From Metabacillus niabensis (lineage in GTDB: Bacteria > Bacillota > Bacilli > Bacillales > Bacillaceae), in the NCBI RefSeq assembly GCF_902829255.1, contig NZ_CADEPK010000353.1, positions 60,199 to 124,198 of the forward strand: 64,000 nt of DNA, given 5' to 3'. The notes under the pieces are model-generated. The model did not search any database, was not told the DNA's origin, and worked only from the letters and a program-made list of their open reading frames with translations. The first letter of the stretch is position 1; each line of letters begins with the position of its first letter. Below, piece after piece: positions 62,652 through 64,000 of this stretch. The translations under genes were made by a program, and so were the position numbers.

Positions 62652-63386
62652 TTAATAGAATGTAATCAATTCAGCAAGCCGAATTAAATCATCACTACTT
62701 TGTCCACCTTCAATGTAATAAATACATTCATCACCAACAATAACCAATTGCTGTAATCCATCATCATTTGACTTAACAAGCATTGCCTGATGATTCGATA
62801 TCATTAATTGTTGACCGGTATTAAAGTGCCTTCTCATTAACGCTTCATATGCTTCTCTAGCAGTTCCCTCATGATTAAGCTCCGAACGAATAGATAGCTT
62901 CGCACCTCCCATAAGCAAATAATTGACATTTACTAAAACATGTTGATTTTCCTTCCTCGCGATAATCTCAGGTTTCTCCTCTATAGTAGGAATCCTTAAC
63001 GGCACGGTTGCTTCTCCAGACAAAATCACTGTTTCAACCCCATTTACCGATTTCGTCAGCTCCTGCTCCGCTCTAGTGAAAAAAACCACTTGATCCTCTG
63101 CATCAAATGAAGATAGATCACTCTGGTATGAACCGTGTGAGGTCGTGTGCTCTTTAAAATCGTCCTGCTTTATAAGAATAAATGCTATTCCTAATGCGAC
63201 AGCACATGCACTTATTCGAACAAAGTAGCTAGACAAATCATATAGCTTTGATTTCCTATGTCGTTTTCTCATATCCCTTACAAGCTTAAATTTCAAATCC
63301 TCATTATTCGCTTTTTTCCATACAATATCTGCTTCTAACCTACATAAATCAATGTCTAGCATACTTCTCTCGAATTGTTCCTTCAT
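62652..63386 (-). CDS. Probable anti-sigma factor, single-pass membrane protein
   Basis: 244 residues from ATG 63386 (AAGGAGGGG 7 bases ahead); an ATG two codons earlier is possible. A basic cytoplasmic N-terminus (1-60) with R-K-R-H-R-K, one membrane helix (about 62-78) and an outer domain of about 160 residues with no recognised family. It overlaps the sigma gene by about 38 bases and follows it, the usual order for an ECF sigma factor and its anti-sigma. It would hold the sigma factor at the membrane until an external cue. Confidence 0.7.
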   Translation of the reverse strand: MKEQFERSMLDIDLCRLEADIVWKKANNEDLKFKLVRDMRKRHRKSKLYDLSSYFVRISACAVALGIAFILIKQDDFKEHTTSHGSYQSDLSSFDAEDQVVFFTRAEQELTKSVNGVETVILSGEATVPLRIPTIEEKPEIIARKENQHVLVNVNYLLMGGAKLSIRSELNHEGTAREAYEALMRRHFNTGQQLMISNHQAMLVKSNDDGLQQLVIVGDECIYYIEGGQSSDDLIRLAELITFY

Positions 63387-63897
63387 GAACATACCCCTCC
63401 TTCGTTAACTGCTTTTCCAATGCTTGTATCGCTCTAAACAATGTTGACTTCACCTTGCTTGCTGACCACCCTAAAATTGCCGCTGTTTCTTCAATCGTGA
63501 ATTCTTTTATTTTCCTTAAAATAATGACTTCCCTGTACGAATCCTTTAATCTCGCCAATGCTTCATAAAGCTCATACGAACTTTCTTTTATTTCGATCAA
63601 TTCATCAGGTAATGGATGCTCATCCCTTTTTAATAAAAAGACCTCTTTAAAAAACATGAGCGGCTTTCGCTTCCTAATAAAATCTATTGTTACATTATGT
63701 GCAATACTAAATAGCCACGTTTTCACTTGTGAGTTCCCTTTAAACGAATCATAATGAACAAATGCCTTGATAAATGTCTCATGCCTTAAATCCTCTGCTG
63801 ACTGATAATCTTGAATCATCATAAAAATATACTTAAAGATTGGTTCATTAAAATCCTCATACAATTTTAATATTTCTTCATCTCTATTATCTGACAC
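63349..63897 (-). CDS. ECF-type RNA polymerase sigma factor
   Basis: 182 residues from GTG 63897 (GGGGGAT upstream). Region 2: L-Y-E-D-F-N-E-P-I-F-K-Y-I-F-M-M...S-A-E-D-L-R-H-E-T-F-I-K-A-F; region 4: L-K-D-S-Y-R-E-V-I-I-L-R-K-I-K-E-F-T-I-E-E-T-A-A-I-L-G-W-S-A-S-K-V-K-S-T-L-F-R-A. Directly upstream lies a promoter of ECF type (63957-63932), so it likely activates its own operon. Target regulon unknown. Confidence 0.92.
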   Translation of the reverse strand: MSDNRDEEILKLYEDFNEPIFKYIFMMIQDYQSAEDLRHETFIKAFVHYDSFKGNSQVKTWLFSIAHNVTIDFIRKRKPLMFFKEVFLLKRDEHPLPDELIEIKESSYELYEALARLKDSYREVIILRKIKEFTIEETAAILGWSASKVKSTLFRAIQALEKQLTKEGYVHEGTIREKYARH

Positions 63898-63931
63898 TCA
63901 TATCCCCCATTTAATAAAATTTCAATGTTTA

Positions 63932-63957
63932 GACGTCCATCTCTATTAAAAGTTTTA
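63932..63957 (-). promoter_or_regulatory. ECF sigma promoter (autoregulatory)
   Basis: On the minus strand TAAAAC (63957-63952), exactly 16 bases, then CGTC (63935-63932). This matches the B. subtilis ECF pattern TGAAAC-N16-CGTC in all but one base. It lies 35 bases ahead of the sigma gene. Confidence 0.65.
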
Positions 63958-64000
63958 CTTTTTTTGCAATTTCTTCACATAATAAAAAAAGACCCTTAAA

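Noticed and set aside
1..64000. CRISPR arrays, tRNA or rRNA genes, insertion sequences, prophage
   Set aside because: No regularly spaced repeats, no cloverleaf-like or rRNA sequence, no transposase or integrase motifs were found on reading both strands.

Overview
The window reads as chromosomal DNA of a low-GC, endospore-forming Bacillaceae species. It carries a ComK-type competence regulator, a gntRKPZ gluconate operon with the exact Bacillus GntR operator, a CotA-like multicopper oxidase, an AadK-like streptomycin adenylyltransferase, a yoaS-yozG-yoaT block and a DUF4023 peptide. Ribosome binding sites are strong AGGAGG types, with frequent GTG and TTG starts. I saw no rRNA or tRNA genes, CRISPR arrays, insertion sequences or prophage genes.

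Layout. 1-7.2 kb: end of an unknown gene, an SH3 membrane protein, comK, a MocR regulator divergent from a LysE exporter, a class D beta-lactamase behind a BlaI-like operator, a lipoprotein and a LysR regulator. 7.2-16 kb: a DAB inorganic-carbon operon (dabB-dabA-YbcF-like) with a long leader ending in an intrinsic terminator, a DUF2294 gene, then yoaS-yozG-yoaT; a decayed second copy of the yoaT 3' end lies just past the DAB operon. 16-20 kb: a formate dehydrogenase-like operon (molybdoenzyme, DUF1641, an HMA-like protein without cysteines, a 42-residue CxxC protein). 20-29 kb: methyltransferase, membrane protein, AraC/GyrI regulator, M23 peptidase, DUF4023 peptide, LysM-amidase, and a MarR-controlled heterodimeric ABC exporter. 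29-34.6 kb: the gluconate operon. 34.6-41.5 kb: CotA-like oxidase, a coiled-coil protein and a Fur-boxed siderophore uptake operon ending in a trilactone esterase. 41.5-55 kb: DUF1697, a PAF-acetylhydrolase-like enzyme, a YibE/F pair, a TetM-like GTPase, a 3-hydroxyacyl-CoA dehydrogenase, an ECF sigma/anti-sigma pair, a CE2-like esterase, an ABC-2 transporter and a GAF-GGDEF protein. 55-64 kb: a 51-residue orphan, AadK, a PhnDCEE-like transporter with a tyrosine-phosphatase-like enzyme and an FCD-GntR regulator, and a second ECF/anti-sigma pair whose own ECF promoter is visible.

How the parts work together. Three determinants resemble intrinsic antibiotic resistance genes (class D beta-lactamase, AadK, TetM-like GTPase), plus a multidrug-type ABC exporter; none shows signs of recent mobility. 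Two FCD-type GntR regulators (gluconate and phosphonate-type transporter) sit by operators with the same TTGTATACAA core. The least expected features are the promoter-leader-terminator arrangement in front of dabB, the carbonic-anhydrase-like DAB partner that has lost every zinc ligand, the phosphatase in a PhnDCE-type operon without C-P lyase, and the BlaI-like operator of a beta-lactamase with no blaI/blaR1 nearby.
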